From the NCBI GenBank assembly GCA_029531795.1, contig JAPEIS010000014.1:806001-870000 (forward strand): a DNA stretch of 64,000 bases. Direction: 5' to 3'. How positions within the stretch are numbered: the first letter of the stretch is position 1; each line of letters opens with the position of its first letter. Positions 1-10,209 of the stretch are shown in pieces. Origin of the DNA: Sclerotinia nivalis. Its lineage: Eukaryota > Ascomycota > Leotiomycetes > Helotiales > Sclerotiniaceae. The position numbers and the translations under genes were made by a program. The notes beneath the pieces are model-generated. The model made no database searches, had not been told where the DNA came from, and saw only the letters and a program-made list of their open reading frames with translations.

Positions 1-2
1 CT

Positions 3-356
3 CTCGTCGCCGGTTTCTCAGGAACCCATCTGTCAACCACTCAAGACGGATCTGCCTACTATCTAGGTACATCTGCCGGCAGTTCCGGGTCCGGAAGTAC
101 CAATCAAGTTTTCCAATTTAGTGGATTGGATATTAATAACGATGCATCGGATACAGAATTATATTATCGCAATGTAGAAGCGGTTAATTCAACCATTGTA
201 TATGATATGGAAAGATTGGTCGGAGTAGAAATTGGAAAGTATACTAATACGAGACCTGGAGGTGCGTATTTGAGTCAGAGTGTTATGAGTCCTAAGGAAG
301 CTATTGGGAGGGGAAAGGGAAATCCTAAGCAGATGCTTGTGGGTGGAGGTGCATAG
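3..356 (+). CDS. 3' end of an unidentified protein-coding gene (partial)
   Basis: A reading frame is open from the left edge to a TAG stop at 354-356, giving about 117 C-terminal residues. The start lies outside the window. The segment is rich in Gly, Ser, Thr and Tyr, and its tail carries motifs such as TRPGGAYLSQSVMSPKE and ends in a short glycine run (GGGA). There is no membrane segment or recognisable catalytic motif. Codon use looks coding and no stop interrupts the frame. I do not recognise the family. It could be the tail of a secreted or enzyme-type protein, but nothing visible proves this. Confidence 0.6.
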   Translation, partial: LVAGFSGTHLSTTQDGSAYYLGTSAGSSGSGSTNQVFQFSGLDINNDASDTELYYRNVEAVNSTIVYDMERLVGVEIGKYTNTRPGGAYLSQSVMSPKEAIGRGKGNPKQMLVGGGA

Positions 357-1699
357 TTGGGGATTTAAAGGAGAAGGGTAGATGAATGCAGAGAATGGTC
401 GGTGATGTTGGATAGCCTGGAAGGGGAAACCAGGCAAAGCGATATTGATCATATAAATATCCGTTTAGGCGTTTACTTTCTTGTCGCTCGTTTAGTATCG
501 CTTAGATACCCATTGATTTAATGTACTTGCTTCTAAGCATATTTTTGGAAGCGTTGTCTTTGGTTCGGGCATAGTTTTGTTGCTGTTGTTGTTGTTGTAT
601 ATTTCTTGGATAGCTTAGCTAGTACATATTTTATCATTATTATTATCATTATCATCATCATCACTATCATTCACTTCCACTTCCACTTTCACTTTCACTT
701 CATACAATCGTCTAAAAACTTTCCTGACTACCTAGGTATACCTAGATATGTATATATAATATCTTTCTCAGCCCAGAATTGGGTTTGAATATTGAGTTGA
801 GTTGAATGTTGAGTTGAGTATGTATATTACTTTAATATATAACTTAATTATATACTTCGATACCTCACCTATGTAAGATTATTACTCGAGTATATATCCA
901 GAATCCCTTTCGTTGTGGTGATTTACGGATTCAGAACTCAGAATTCATGGGCTACCAACTAAGTAACATCTTACTTTTAGTGTATATATATAAATATATA
1001 GTTTCAATCAATCAAGCTATCAATCCTATCTATCCTATTATCCACAAGTTATAATTGTGATTATGATTATGATATGGAATAAGGACCTGTGAATATGTGA
1101 ATACGTCAATACGTGAAGAACAGATGTTAGATAATAGATATTAAATAATTAAAAGGCTGAATGAAGACTTCAAATATGCCTTGTATACGAGTTACACCAT
1201 CTGGAAATATAAGACTTAACTATATCAACATGTTATATTTTATAGGATGATAAATGTATGTAATATATTACCGACGAGAGTATTCGCTCCTGCTTATCTT
1301 ATTACTATTTATATTACTATTTAAATGAGTAGGTGGTATTTATTCACATTTTTCCTATATGGCAGCAGCAGCAGCAGTGAATTAGTAGTCGCGAGCTTTA
1401 ATACGGTAAGGAAGGAAAGAAGGAAAGAAGGAAAGAAGGAAAGAAGGAAAGAAGGAAAGAAGGAAAGAAGGAAAGAAGGAAAGAAGGAAAGAAGGAAGGA
1501 AGGAAGGAAGGAGTATTTCACTTTCATCACCAGTCAACAAGTTATTTCTTGTAGTTTGCTCTCCGAACTTTTTCAGTATATTATACTACCGTGCAATTCT
1601 AGCCCTTCTATATCTCCTGGCTGATATTAATATTCCCGTATTACTTTTCCTCTCTATTCATACATCACCATCTATCTTCCCAAACTTACCACCTCAGTC
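357..1699. other. Intergenic gap with simple repeats
   Basis: AT-rich spacer between two plus-strand genes. It holds a TCATTATTATC-type low-complexity stretch near 630-700, several TATATA runs, and the AAGGAAAG tandem repeat listed separately. No credible gene, tRNA or splice-joined frame was seen. Confidence 0.6.
1408..1512 (+). repeat. Purine microsatellite, unit about AAGGAAAG
   Basis: About 105 bp of near-perfect 8-bp repeats (AAGGAAAG), degrading to AAGG repeats at the 3' end. It lies about 200 bp upstream of the start codon of the orphan gene at 1700. It creates spurious Lys/Arg/Glu-rich and Phe/Leu/Ser-rich reading frames on the two strands, which I do not count as genes. Confidence 0.95.
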
Positions 1700-1988
1700 A
1701 TGGGTAACCCTCTTCGAGACCACCCATTCCCCTGTAGCTGCCGGCGCCCTGACTGCCAGCGTCGTCGTATAGTTCCATCAAATCCTCGTCCTTTTCCACG
1801 CCATATACGCCATACACTATCTAGGCTACACCCCCGTTCCACCTCAGCCATAGATAATCCTCTTCGAGCACACCCAGTCCCCCGTGGCTGCCAGCGCCCT
1901 GACTGCCAGTGTTGTCGTCCGGTCTCATCAATTCCTCGTCCCCCTCTACGCCAAATACCCAATACACTACCTAGGCAACCTCTCCCTT
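1689..1988 (+). repeat. Two-copy 150-bp tandem duplication spanning the start codon
   Basis: The sequence around the ATG at 1700 (CCACCTCAGTCATGGGTAAC) recurs exactly 150 bp later as CCACCTCAGCCATAGATAAT. Similarity continues through both units, to about 1838 and 1988. The second copy carries ATA where the first has the ATG, and the 150-bp period keeps the frame. So 5' leader sequence has been copied into the coding region. Confidence 0.85.
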
Positions 1989-3610
1989 ACAACCCAATCG
2001 GAGCATGGCTCAATAGCCAACCATCTTTCAGTATAAATCCAATGCTGCTTGATAGCCCATCAACGCAACAAAATCTAGCTGTTCAATCCGGTAATAACAA
2101 TTCTAACACGGAGGGTCATTTGGAAGGGATGATGGGTACCCATGGGAATGGCAGCAGGCCCGCAGATCTCCGGGGGCTAGCTCGAATAGATATCATTAGG
2201 AGACACCTAAGAAGACTGCGAACCCTCCTAGTCCATAGGAATTTGCCAATCCGGCTGCTTCCGCCACAACTTCATGACAGACCGCTATCGAATCCCCTGA
2301 TTCCTGTTGGAGAACGTACACAAGTGCGACCGCCATCGTCACGATCAACCAGATGGTTACTACTAGAAATGGAAGCTGATCGCAACCCGGCGCATCGGGG
2401 TTTGATCCAAACAATTCGAACGAGGCTGGAAGCTGAACCCCGGCCGCATTTGGATGAACACTGGTTAATTGCAAATCTACAAATGATAGGAGTTTTCATC
2501 AGCGAAGACACATCACTTTTTCACGTTCATAGGCATATCCAACATACGTACCTTATGCAACTAGCCTCTCATCTCGGGGAATCAGAGCAAGTCTTGATGA
2601 ATCGCATATTGGAACTAGTTAGAGGACTGCGATCTCTCCTACTACATGATGGTAATCGTCTTAGGAGATCATTAGGGGGAGGCTTGATGGAAGAATTGAG
2701 ACAAATGATGCAAGACGTAGAAGATATAGTACCTACCGACCCGCATACAAGGCAGCAAGAGCGACGAAGTCCATCGGTACGGCAAGAGCAGTCAGAATAT
2801 TGTAGACCTAGGGATATTTTGAACGAATCTAACACTGCAATTCGAGCTTCTAATACTCCATCTCTATTTGAACATTCAAACATGCCTGTTTCTCCCACCC
2901 GCCGTCGACAAGTCGGTCAGCAGATAGGAGACCTCAATAACATTCCTGCCAATTTTGATGAGCCGCTCGATGAAGGAGGACTTCATGAGTCAATAGTGAG
3001 CCCGGAAAATTCCACGAATAACCATCCACGTACAAGGCAGCAGGAAGAACTGCAAAGACCATCGGTTGAGCAAGAGCAGCCAGATTCCTTCAATCTTCAC
3101 CCTCCTCGCTTTAGTCTAGAATTGATGAGCAATCCTTACGCTGCAGATCAGGGTTCTGTTAGCCCACACGTACTTCCATCTGGCGCCCAATTTGAACAAG
3201 TTGCTGAAGAGATAAGGACGCAGCAATATACCGTGAATAACGGATTGCGTGCAATACAAACACGGATGCGTGAGCGAGAGCGAATGGAGGCCGCTCAAGC
3301 CCTCGCAAATAACAATACGGGTTTAGAAACCAACGCATCTGCAAATAACAGTACGGGTTTAGAAACCAACGCATCTGCAAATAACAATCCGGGTTTAGAA
3401 ACCAACGCATCTGCAAATAACAATCCGGGTTTAGAAACCAACGCATCTGCAAATAACAATCCGGGTTTAGAAACTAACGCATCTGCATATGACTATCCGC
3501 CTAGTTTGACTTTTGAACTTGTAAGTTCAGATGAGGATCTTTCGGACACAAGCTTTGGTTCAATCGAAACTATAATAGGTCCGCGCCCGGCGAGACGACA
3601 CAGAAGGTAG
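1700..3610 (+). CDS. Orphan 636-aa protein with internal duplications
   Basis: One uninterrupted ATG-initiated frame of 636 codons. Residues 1-50 and 51-100 are a diverged tandem duplication (both contain NPLR-HP...C-RPDCQ), followed by a central Arg/Leu-rich, probably helical region (about residues 140-340). A Gln/Glu/Pro-rich, probably disordered part follows, then five 12-residue repeats (N-N-N-x-G-L-E-T-N-A-S-A; residues 537-596) and a short acidic/Ser tail ending in an Arg-rich stretch. Cys pairs in the N-terminal duplicate could bind metal, but the spacing matches no zinc finger I know. No signal peptide or membrane segment is visible. I do not recognise the protein. Length and ATG start argue for a real gene; the repeats suggest fast evolution. 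Confidence 0.7.
   Translation: MGNPLRDHPFPCSCRRPDCQRRRIVPSNPRPFPRHIRHTLSRLHPRSTSAIDNPLRAHPVPRGCQRPDCQCCRPVSSIPRPPLRQIPNTLPRQPLPYNPIGAWLNSQPSFSINPMLLDSPSTQQNLAVQSGNNNSNTEGHLEGMMGTHGNGSRPADLRGLARIDIIRRHLRRLRTLLVHRNLPIRLLPPQLHDRPLSNPLIPVGERTQVRPPSSRSTRWLLLEMEADRNPAHRGLIQTIRTRLEAEPRPHLDEHWLIANLQMIGVFISEDTSLFHVHRHIQHTYLMQLASHLGESEQVLMNRILELVRGLRSLLLHDGNRLRRSLGGGLMEELRQMMQDVEDIVPTDPHTRQQERRSPSVRQEQSEYCRPRDILNESNTAIRASNTPSLFEHSNMPVSPTRRRQVGQQIGDLNNIPANFDEPLDEGGLHESIVSPENSTNNHPRTRQQEELQRPSVEQEQPDSFNLHPPRFSLELMSNPYAADQGSVSPHVLPSGAQFEQVAEEIRTQQYTVNNGLRAIQTRMRERERMEAAQALANNNTGLETNASANNSTGLETNASANNNPGLETNASANNNPGLETNASANNNPGLETNASAYDYPPSLTFELVSSDEDLSDTSFGSIETIIGPRPARRHRR
3308..3487 (+). repeat. Coding minisatellite, five 36-bp units
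   Basis: Five head-to-tail 36-bp units encode the 12-residue motif NNNxGLETNASA. Units differ only at the T/P and N/S positions and a few silent bases, so expansion is recent. The array is in frame and lies near the C-terminus of the orphan protein. Confidence 0.95.
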
Positions 3611-4302
3611 GAGTATCGCATACCTGGAAAAGCATGTTGAAAGTTTGGACTATGAATGGATGAGTTGTTTGAACATCTTGCCAGCGTTTGATGATTGGTT
3701 CTGATGCATGGGTATGATTTGATGGTGTTGGCCAAGCTCACGGCGAATAGAAGTATTGGAAGTGGGGGATTGGTAGGGTTGTTTTTAGAAATTTGGTGGA
3801 ATTTCCATGGGATTAGGAAATCAGCGTAGGAATATTGTATGCAGTTGTTCGTGTACAGCCAATTGTATTCTACATCAGCGCTTTTTATTTTGGCCCAGCT
3901 TCAATCGAATTGCAAATCTCCAATCGAGAGTCGAACATTCAGTATGTGAACGAGCCATTGCCTCGATGTAGAGCCAAGAACTACTTTTCCTTGTATTCAT
4001 CTTATGGTGTTTCTCATTCTTGGCCCTATTCATCGCGTATCATGTATTCGAAGTATGTAAAGGAAATAAAACCTCGCTATTATCCATGTGTTAATTCAAA
4101 TGTGGTGAGTGAAAATAATTGCAACCCAGGCTTCAACCCAGAGAATCGAATATCTCGGCCGGATTAACTTCAAATCCGACCAGACTAGCCTGTGCACTTA
4201 TCGGCAGCCAAACCAATCGTACTGTATTTATCATCAATTTTCCACGATGACATCTTATCGCAACACAGAACATTACCCCTCCATCCAAAAAATTTCCCCT
4301 CA
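3611..4302. other. Intergenic gap before CIA1
   Basis: About 690 bp between two plus-strand genes, presumably the 3' UTR of the orphan and the promoter/5' UTR of CIA1. Short ATG frames here (for example near 3835-4167) show no coding character. No repeat or RNA gene was noticed. Confidence 0.5.
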
Positions 4303-5637
4303 ATGAACAACATGCCATCCTCACTCCCAACAATGCGACTCCAACATCTGGCAGATTTCAAGCCTCAAGCAGCGACTCGAGCATGGGTTTCCATACCCAA
4401 TCCCAATAATCTACCTCTGATTGCGACGGCGACATCGGATAAATCGGTACGAGTTTATTCTCTGAGTAATTTCACATTACATTCGACGTTGGAGGGTGGA
4501 CATGAGAGGAGTGTGAGATCTGCGGCGTGGAAACCTGGTGTTAGGAAGGATGGGGCTTTGACTATTGCTACGGGGAGTTTTGATGCGACGATGGGGATTT
4601 GGAGAAGGAAGGAGGAGCAGAAAAATATAACGGAGGATGGACCTTTGGAGTTGGAGATTGGGGCTGATGGGAGGGCGAATAAAGGTCCGTCGTTGAGAAG
4701 AGGTGGTGATGATGGTAGCGATGAGGATGAGGGTGATGATTGGGAGTTTTCTATTGTGTTGGAAGGTCATGATTCGGAAATTAAGCATGTAGCTTATTCT
4801 CCTAGTGGACAATGGTTGGCTTCTTGTTCGAGAGATAAGACGATTTGGATTTGGGAAGAGATAGGTGATGAGGGTGAAGATGAATTTGAGACAGTAGCTG
4901 TCTTGCAGGATCATAAGGCGGATATTAAGTGTGTTTGTTGGAGAAAAGATTATGGTAATGGAGAAGTTCTTGCCAGTGGTAGTTATGATGATATGATTTT
5001 ATTATCCAGAGAAGATGGTGAGGGGGACTGGGAGACTATTGCAAAGTTAGAGGGTCATGATGGTACTGTGTGGAGTTTGGATTGGGAGCCTGATGTTTCG
5101 ATGAAGTCAGATTCAAGCGAAGAATCATCAGTACCACCTACTCCACGACTCCTCTCCTCTTCTGCAGATATGTCAGTTCGAGTCTGGTCAAGAATACCTA
5201 CACCACCTCCACAAAATAAACCATCTTACTTCAACCCAGGAATTCCCAGTACAATGCGACCTGGACCTGAAAACGAGACGTGGGAATGTACCGCAACGCT
5301 TCCAAAGGTACACGACCTCCCAGTCTACAGCATTAATTGGAGTAAACATTCTGGTCGAATAGTATCTACAGGTGGTGATGGCAGGGTAGCAATCTACGAA
5401 GAACGTACCAAGGGACGAAATAGCGTTGGCGGCACCATCGAGAAGGAATGGGTAGTCCTCGCCGTTTTAGAGGGTGCTCATGGACCTTATGAAGTAAACC
5501 ATGTTACTTGGTGTATGAGATACGATAATGGCAAGAAGAAGCCAGATGAAGAAATGATTATCACCACGGGTGATGATGGACTTACCAAGGCTTGGTTTAT
5601 CGAGGAGAACGTTGAGAAGAATGACGTAGAAGCATAA
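4303..5637 (+). CDS. CIA1: Cytosolic iron-sulfur assembly WD40 protein Cia1 (CIAO1)
   Basis: A single-exon 444-aa WD40 protein. Cia1 is the beta-propeller scaffold of the CIA targeting complex that passes Fe-S clusters to cytosolic and nuclear apoproteins (DNA polymerases, helicases). Visible repeats include DKSVRVYSL, GSFDATMGIWR, SCSRDKTIWIWEE, SGSYDDMILL, SSSADMSVRVWSR and TGGDGRVAIYEE, ending with TTGDDGLTKAWF, i.e. seven blades. An acidic Gly/Asp loop between blades 2 and 3 (about residues 125-150) is the kind of insertion seen in fungal copies. The chosen ATG (MNNMPSS) is the first one close to the conserved part; the frame is open further upstream but only from a CTG. An internal Met at residue 4 or 11 is an alternative start. 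The neighbours give no functional link. Confidence 0.93.
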   Translation: MNNMPSSLPTMRLQHLADFKPQAATRAWVSIPNPNNLPLIATATSDKSVRVYSLSNFTLHSTLEGGHERSVRSAAWKPGVRKDGALTIATGSFDATMGIWRRKEEQKNITEDGPLELEIGADGRANKGPSLRRGGDDGSDEDEGDDWEFSIVLEGHDSEIKHVAYSPSGQWLASCSRDKTIWIWEEIGDEGEDEFETVAVLQDHKADIKCVCWRKDYGNGEVLASGSYDDMILLSREDGEGDWETIAKLEGHDGTVWSLDWEPDVSMKSDSSEESSVPPTPRLLSSSADMSVRVWSRIPTPPPQNKPSYFNPGIPSTMRPGPENETWECTATLPKVHDLPVYSINWSKHSGRIVSTGGDGRVAIYEERTKGRNSVGGTIEKEWVVLAVLEGAHGPYEVNHVTWCMRYDNGKKKPDEEMIITTGDDGLTKAWFIEENVEKNDVEA

Positions 5638-6468
5638 TGATACGAATTACGGGTTAGTTTCACGGAGAGATATTGGGTTTGTACAAAGTCGTCGGGTTAT
5701 AAGTATAGTTATAAGAATAGCGTCGGCGTTGTGTAGGGTTAGGATTGCTGGGAATATACATACTTACGCAAAAGGTAGATAACAATTATACCAGCTGATT
5801 ATTTGCATGGCGGGATCATTCTTACATTCTGACATCTTCAAGCTTATTATTTTTTCTCTAAACTTTGCACTAGCATTACCTAGGTATCTAATAACATTAC
5901 AAATTGCGCGAAATAGAATGGAATGAAATCATCCAAATGAGTGAGTAAACCTTACATAATGGTATCTATCTAACATTAACAATTGAACCTTGAAAAACAA
6001 TTATGTCTGACTGAACTAATCTGACCTGCACTGAACTGAACTGAACATATGTAAACTAAACTAAAACTAAAAGAGGTAAGTAACATAACAGACGAAATGA
6101 GACGATATTCTAACGTGGATTTTGAAGTAAAATAAGAACTTGAGTAAGTGACAGGAAGAAGGAAGGGAAGGAAAGGACAGAAACAAAAGTACAAGTAGCT
6201 TCAGAGGGTAAAACCAACAAAAATCAATGCGTAGTAGGAAAATAAAGGAAATAAACAAGCAGGTAAACAAACAAGCAAGCAGGTAAACAAACAAGCAAAC
6301 AGGTAAACAAACAAGCAAACAGGTAAACAAACAAGCAAACAGGTATACAAACAAGCAAACAGGTATAATCCATCAATGAGCCCATCAATCATTATGCATT
6401 CATCCATCCATCCATCCATCATCTGATCTGATCCTTCATCAAATTCCCCCATCCCACCCCTCCCCCAG
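5638..6468. other. Intergenic gap between convergent genes
   Basis: 3' regions of CIA1 (+) and the large orphan (-). It contains a CTGAACTGAACTGAAC short repeat near 6010-6050, the 20-bp minisatellite listed separately, and a CATCCATC run near 6400-6420. No gene seen. Confidence 0.6.
6261..6366 (+). repeat. 20-bp minisatellite, five units
   Basis: Five near-identical units of aggtaaacaaacaagcaaac at exact 20-bp spacing (6261, 6281, 6301, 6321, 6341), plus a partial sixth. It lies about 100-200 bp beyond the stop codon of the minus-strand gene ending at 6469. It generates Cys/Leu/Val/Phe-rich spurious frames on the minus strand. Confidence 0.95.
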
Positions 6469-9400
6469 CTACCCCCCCATCAAATTCTCATGCGGTCTCC
6501 CCCCGCCCACCCTCCACCAAAAAAAATTCTCCACCACCTTCCTAACCAATATCCCCGCCTTCCTCAACGCCATACCCCTCTGCAACGCCTTAAAACTCTC
6601 TGGTAGCACTTTTCCATCCGGATCTTTTGCTTCCGGTCCTTCCCACCATCTAGGGGGCGCGGAACAATGTTTGAGGATTTGGGATACGGTGCTGGGGGTG
6701 AAGTGTGTGTGGGGTGGGAAGTGGATTGGGGGGTTTGATGGGGATGCGGATGTGGGTAGAGTGGAGGATGGGGAAGTGGAGGATGGGGGAATAGAAGGGT
6801 GAACGCTAGGAGGCCACCAGGAACTATTCGAATCGTATAGAAATCTTTCGTCGAGTGGTTGTAGCAAAAATGCTATATGATTCGTACTAAGTCCATGACC
6901 ATGTAAATACAGAATAAGTGATTGAGCAGGCGGAACCGCATAAGCAGAACCCGAACGCGTGAGATCGACATAAGATGTATTGGAATCGCTCGAGGAGGTG
7001 GAGCTAGGTGGTGAGGGAATTCTGGATTTTTCGGCGGCTTTGGATATGCTTTTGAATTTTCCTTTGGTGGATCCTTTGGTTTTACTGCTGGTTTTACTTT
7101 TTGCTTGGCTCTGGGTAGAAGTCTTGAATGGATCTTTGGTTTTACTGTTGAGTTTGGCGATGTTGGCGGTTGAGAGTGATGCTTTGCGGATGGAGGTGGT
7201 GCTCTTATCAGTATTTGAAAAAGTATCAAAAGAACCTACCTCAGGTGTAGGTGGAAGAAATTTATTCTTATTAAAAGATCTAGGGATCGATCTGAGACTT
7301 GGAACAAACGACCTAGTAGTCCTTGTAGACTTAGTAGGAGAAGGAACCGGTGTTAATGAACCTGTCGAAGATCTCGATCTAGATTTCGTACCGGATGAAG
7401 ACCTTGATTTTACAGACTTGGAAACAGGATTCAGGTAACTCATTAATACCATTTCGGCGGTAGGATCTCGAGGTTTGAGACCTTCGTGCACGGAGTACCC
7501 GAGTATATCTTCCATGTAATCCGCATCCCAGGATTTTGGACGTGCATTTTCTATGTCATCGGGGCTTGTACAATCGTTGGCTGCGTCGTATGGTGGATAG
7601 AGTTGGAATGCGTGGGGTGCGAAGGTTGATGTACCGATAGCATAGTCTTCTTGACATTCTGTACCATGGTATGAGGAGTTGCCGAAAGAGTAATCATGAG
7701 AGAGTCCATCGTCGCTTTCGTATTCTTCGTCATCGTCCGAATCGTAGGCTTCTTCGCTAATTAGACTACCTGGATTGGAGGGTGTAAACATGTTTTGATC
7801 GAATTTTCCGGAGAAAGTGTATCCACATGCCATGCGAGCTCGGAAACTATCATCGATTCGTCCATGGGTATTGGGATTAATGCGATGATCATCAGTAGTT
7901 CCATATCCCTCGACAATTGAACCTGCATAACCTCCTACTTCAGATCCCTCGTCAGAATTGTTGCTCTCAGATACTGGTCCTCCATCAGAAAGACATCTAT
8001 AGAATCTTTTCACCTCAGAAGCTGTGAATGCTGTTGATCCGAAATTTCCTGTAATCTCTCCACGTTTATCAGCATCGTACAAGAAACCATCGCTGTCGTA
8101 CTCAGCAGAACTTTCATTCTCAACACTCTCATCAGAATGTCTACGTTGACATCTCCCCTCATATCCATCTTCATCCTCATCATCAGATCCTTCTAATCTA
8201 AACTTCAATTCCAGCTCCTCTAAACCAGGAACATCCAATCCTCTCACCTCTCTCCTATTAACACCATTAAGACCCACGTCACTCGGCTCAAAGAATGGTA
8301 TACCATAATGATCCGAATAATTACTCTCAACATCAAACACCGGTCCCATTCTCCAATCTCCCGCAGCAACAATATGAAAATGTCTCTGCATCTTCGTCAT
8401 TTCTTCCCACTCATGAGCCCAACCCGGCATACCAAGAAGATGAATAAGATTTTTATGTTTGACCTCCTGTCCCTTCTCATCATCTAATTCCTCTCCCATA
8501 AGCGGAACATCATCATCCTCATCATCACCAACGACACTTCCATTTTTCGAATTGGGCGGATTGACATATCCCTCAGGAATAAAATCAAAAGGAACCGGAA
8601 CCTCTTCTCCACATAATCTCTTCAGTTCTCTGGTAGTCAACGCAACGACATGATCGGGATCAGATTCCTCCGTGCTATCTGCCCACTCACTAACTTCTTG
8701 ATATCGATCATATGCTAGATACGGATTATCAGTTTCAGGATTATAACCGGGAATCTCTTCACCGTAAGCAGAAGGATTTTCGTAGAAGCGACGAGCATGT
8801 TTGTGATATACAGTATCAGAAGAGATGTTATCCCAATTGAGAGAGAAAGAACCGCGAGAACTGTAATGGTTGGATCGGAGTGATGGTGATCTTGATCTTG
8901 ATCTTGAGCGCGATCTATTCTCAAGCTCCGGTGTTGAGGCATTAGACTCTGATCCCGATCTCCTCTTAAGCCCATACAATGCCGCAGGAGTATTCGGAAT
9001 AAATTGACCGGGATCAAACGTCGGAAAATCATGAATCTCAGGATTTCGACGTGGTCCAATAAACTTTCCCATCCCATCCCCATCTCCATGCTCCACAATA
9101 TCCTCATCACCTTGAAAACTAGTGTGCAGACTTTCTTCCTCCTGAAAAGAGAAATTTTGGTCTCCCATCTCCCCATTTTCATCCATTTGTGCTTCAAGCA
9201 TGGCGTGTTCTTCTTTTGCCGCTTGTCGCATCTGTGACGAATGGCCTGATTTATTACTCCGCCTGCTTAGACTTCGCGCAAAGTTCAATACCCTGCTTGT
9301 CCTAGAACTCCCACTATCTTCACTTCCTTTCTTTTCACCTCTACCTCTGCCAATTGATAAACTTCTCTTGGATAGACTTCTCTTCACTGCAACCAAACCC

Positions 9401-10209
9401 TTTTTTGTCATGTATTTCTTGTTCTTGATTTGTGGGTCCCAATTTGTGTGTAAGTCCCAAGTAGCATGTAAGTCTTTACTTGCACTTCGACCTCTTTCAT
9501 GCGGCAGATCTTCTGCAGAATTGGGCGGTGGTGAAGGTGCAGGTGAATAAGCGATTGTAACTCCAGAGGTGTTTCCACTTGCTTCGAAACTATCCATCTC
9601 TCTTTCGTCTCTCTCAACTTCATATTGTTGCTCATGTTCAGGCGAAGCATTACGACTTTCCAATTCATCCCTATGGATCGTTGGGATGGTCGAGATGGTG
9701 GATGTGCTAGTTTCCACTTCCTTTCCTTTTTCCATCCTATGACACTGAGGAGTAAGAGGCTTCGAGATCCTAACTTGTGATATCTCACCCGTACCCAAGA
9801 AGATAATTTCACCATCATGATCATCATCTCGGAGATGATCAGCAAAGACTTGTTCTTCACCCTCCTCATCACTTTCATCCCTACAATTTTCATCCTCACT
9901 CTCATCCCTTTCTCCATCAAATTCATCAACACTTTCATCCCTCTCAAAAACCTCTCCATTCCCACCACTAATAACCGTCCTCCTTCCCATCTTTAACCTC
10001 TCCACATCCCTACAAACAACACAAATACAACCCTCCGAATGTCTCTCCTCAAACCCGGTTCCGAAATCCACATTTACCGTAATATGCTCTTCAAAAATAA
10101 TGCGGCTGCCATCTTCTGTAATTGTTGCCTGAGCTTCTACGTAGTCATATTGCTCTTCTTCTGTCATTGAAAGTGGGCCTGGGTAGATGGGTACGGCGCG
10201 GGGCATCAT
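6469..10209 (-). CDS. Very large, mostly disordered orphan protein (1246 aa)
   Basis: One continuous minus-strand frame of 1246 codons from the first ATG at 10209 (MMPRAVPIYPG) to TAG at 6469-6471. The frame is open a further 51 codons upstream, but only from a TTG. Composition is strongly biased: Asp/Glu-rich stretches, Ser/Arg runs (alternating RS near 8885-8935), and Ser/Thr/Pro/Lys-rich linkers. Scattered ordered-looking islands include TFDPGQFIPNTPAALYGLK and ETDNPYLAYDRYQEVSEW. The C-terminal about 120 residues are more ordered (LILYLHGHGLSTNHIAFLLQ, PPRWWEGPEAKDPDGK, a final basic FFWWRVGGGRP segment) and look like the conserved part. I know no domain name for it. The RS tract and acidic patches would fit a regulatory scaffold, but that is a guess. 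No introns are required. Confidence 0.8.
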   Translation of the reverse strand: MMPRAVPIYPGPLSMTEEEQYDYVEAQATITEDGSRIIFEEHITVNVDFGTGFEERHSEGCICVVCRDVERLKMGRRTVISGGNGEVFERDESVDEFDGERDESEDENCRDESDEEGEEQVFADHLRDDDHDGEIIFLGTGEISQVRISKPLTPQCHRMEKGKEVETSTSTISTIPTIHRDELESRNASPEHEQQYEVERDEREMDSFEASGNTSGVTIAYSPAPSPPPNSAEDLPHERGRSASKDLHATWDLHTNWDPQIKNKKYMTKKGLVAVKRSLSKRSLSIGRGRGEKKGSEDSGSSRTSRVLNFARSLSRRSNKSGHSSQMRQAAKEEHAMLEAQMDENGEMGDQNFSFQEEESLHTSFQGDEDIVEHGDGDGMGKFIGPRRNPEIHDFPTFDPGQFIPNTPAALYGLKRRSGSESNASTPELENRSRSRSRSRSPSLRSNHYSSRGSFSLNWDNISSDTVYHKHARRFYENPSAYGEEIPGYNPETDNPYLAYDRYQEVSEWADSTEESDPDHVVALTTRELKRLCGEEVPVPFDFIPEGYVNPPNSKNGSVVGDDEDDDVPLMGEELDDEKGQEVKHKNLIHLLGMPGWAHEWEEMTKMQRHFHIVAAGDWRMGPVFDVESNYSDHYGIPFFEPSDVGLNGVNRREVRGLDVPGLEELELKFRLEGSDDEDEDGYEGRCQRRHSDESVENESSAEYDSDGFLYDADKRGEITGNFGSTAFTASEVKRFYRCLSDGGPVSESNNSDEGSEVGGYAGSIVEGYGTTDDHRINPNTHGRIDDSFRARMACGYTFSGKFDQNMFTPSNPGSLISEEAYDSDDDEEYESDDGLSHDYSFGNSSYHGTECQEDYAIGTSTFAPHAFQLYPPYDAANDCTSPDDIENARPKSWDADYMEDILGYSVHEGLKPRDPTAEMVLMSYLNPVSKSVKSRSSSGTKSRSRSSTGSLTPVPSPTKSTRTTRSFVPSLRSIPRSFNKNKFLPPTPEVGSFDTFSNTDKSTTSIRKASLSTANIAKLNSKTKDPFKTSTQSQAKSKTSSKTKGSTKGKFKSISKAAEKSRIPSPPSSTSSSDSNTSYVDLTRSGSAYAVPPAQSLILYLHGHGLSTNHIAFLLQPLDERFLYDSNSSWWPPSVHPSIPPSSTSPSSTLPTSASPSNPPIHFPPHTHFTPSTVSQILKHCSAPPRWWEGPEAKDPDGKVLPESFKALQRGMALRKAGILVRKVVENFFWWRVGGGRPHENLMGG

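Noticed and set aside
1321..1624. Lys/Arg/Glu-rich and Phe/Leu/Ser-rich frames on both strands
   Set aside because: They are translations of the AAGGAAAG microsatellite.
6067..6452. Minus-strand Cys/Leu/Val/Phe-rich frames resembling membrane peptides
   Set aside because: They arise from the 20-bp minisatellite; the periodic sequence explains the composition.
6980..7438. Plus-strand 152-codon frame rich in Leu and Val
   Set aside because: Antisense shadow of the Ser/Lys-rich part of the large minus-strand orphan.
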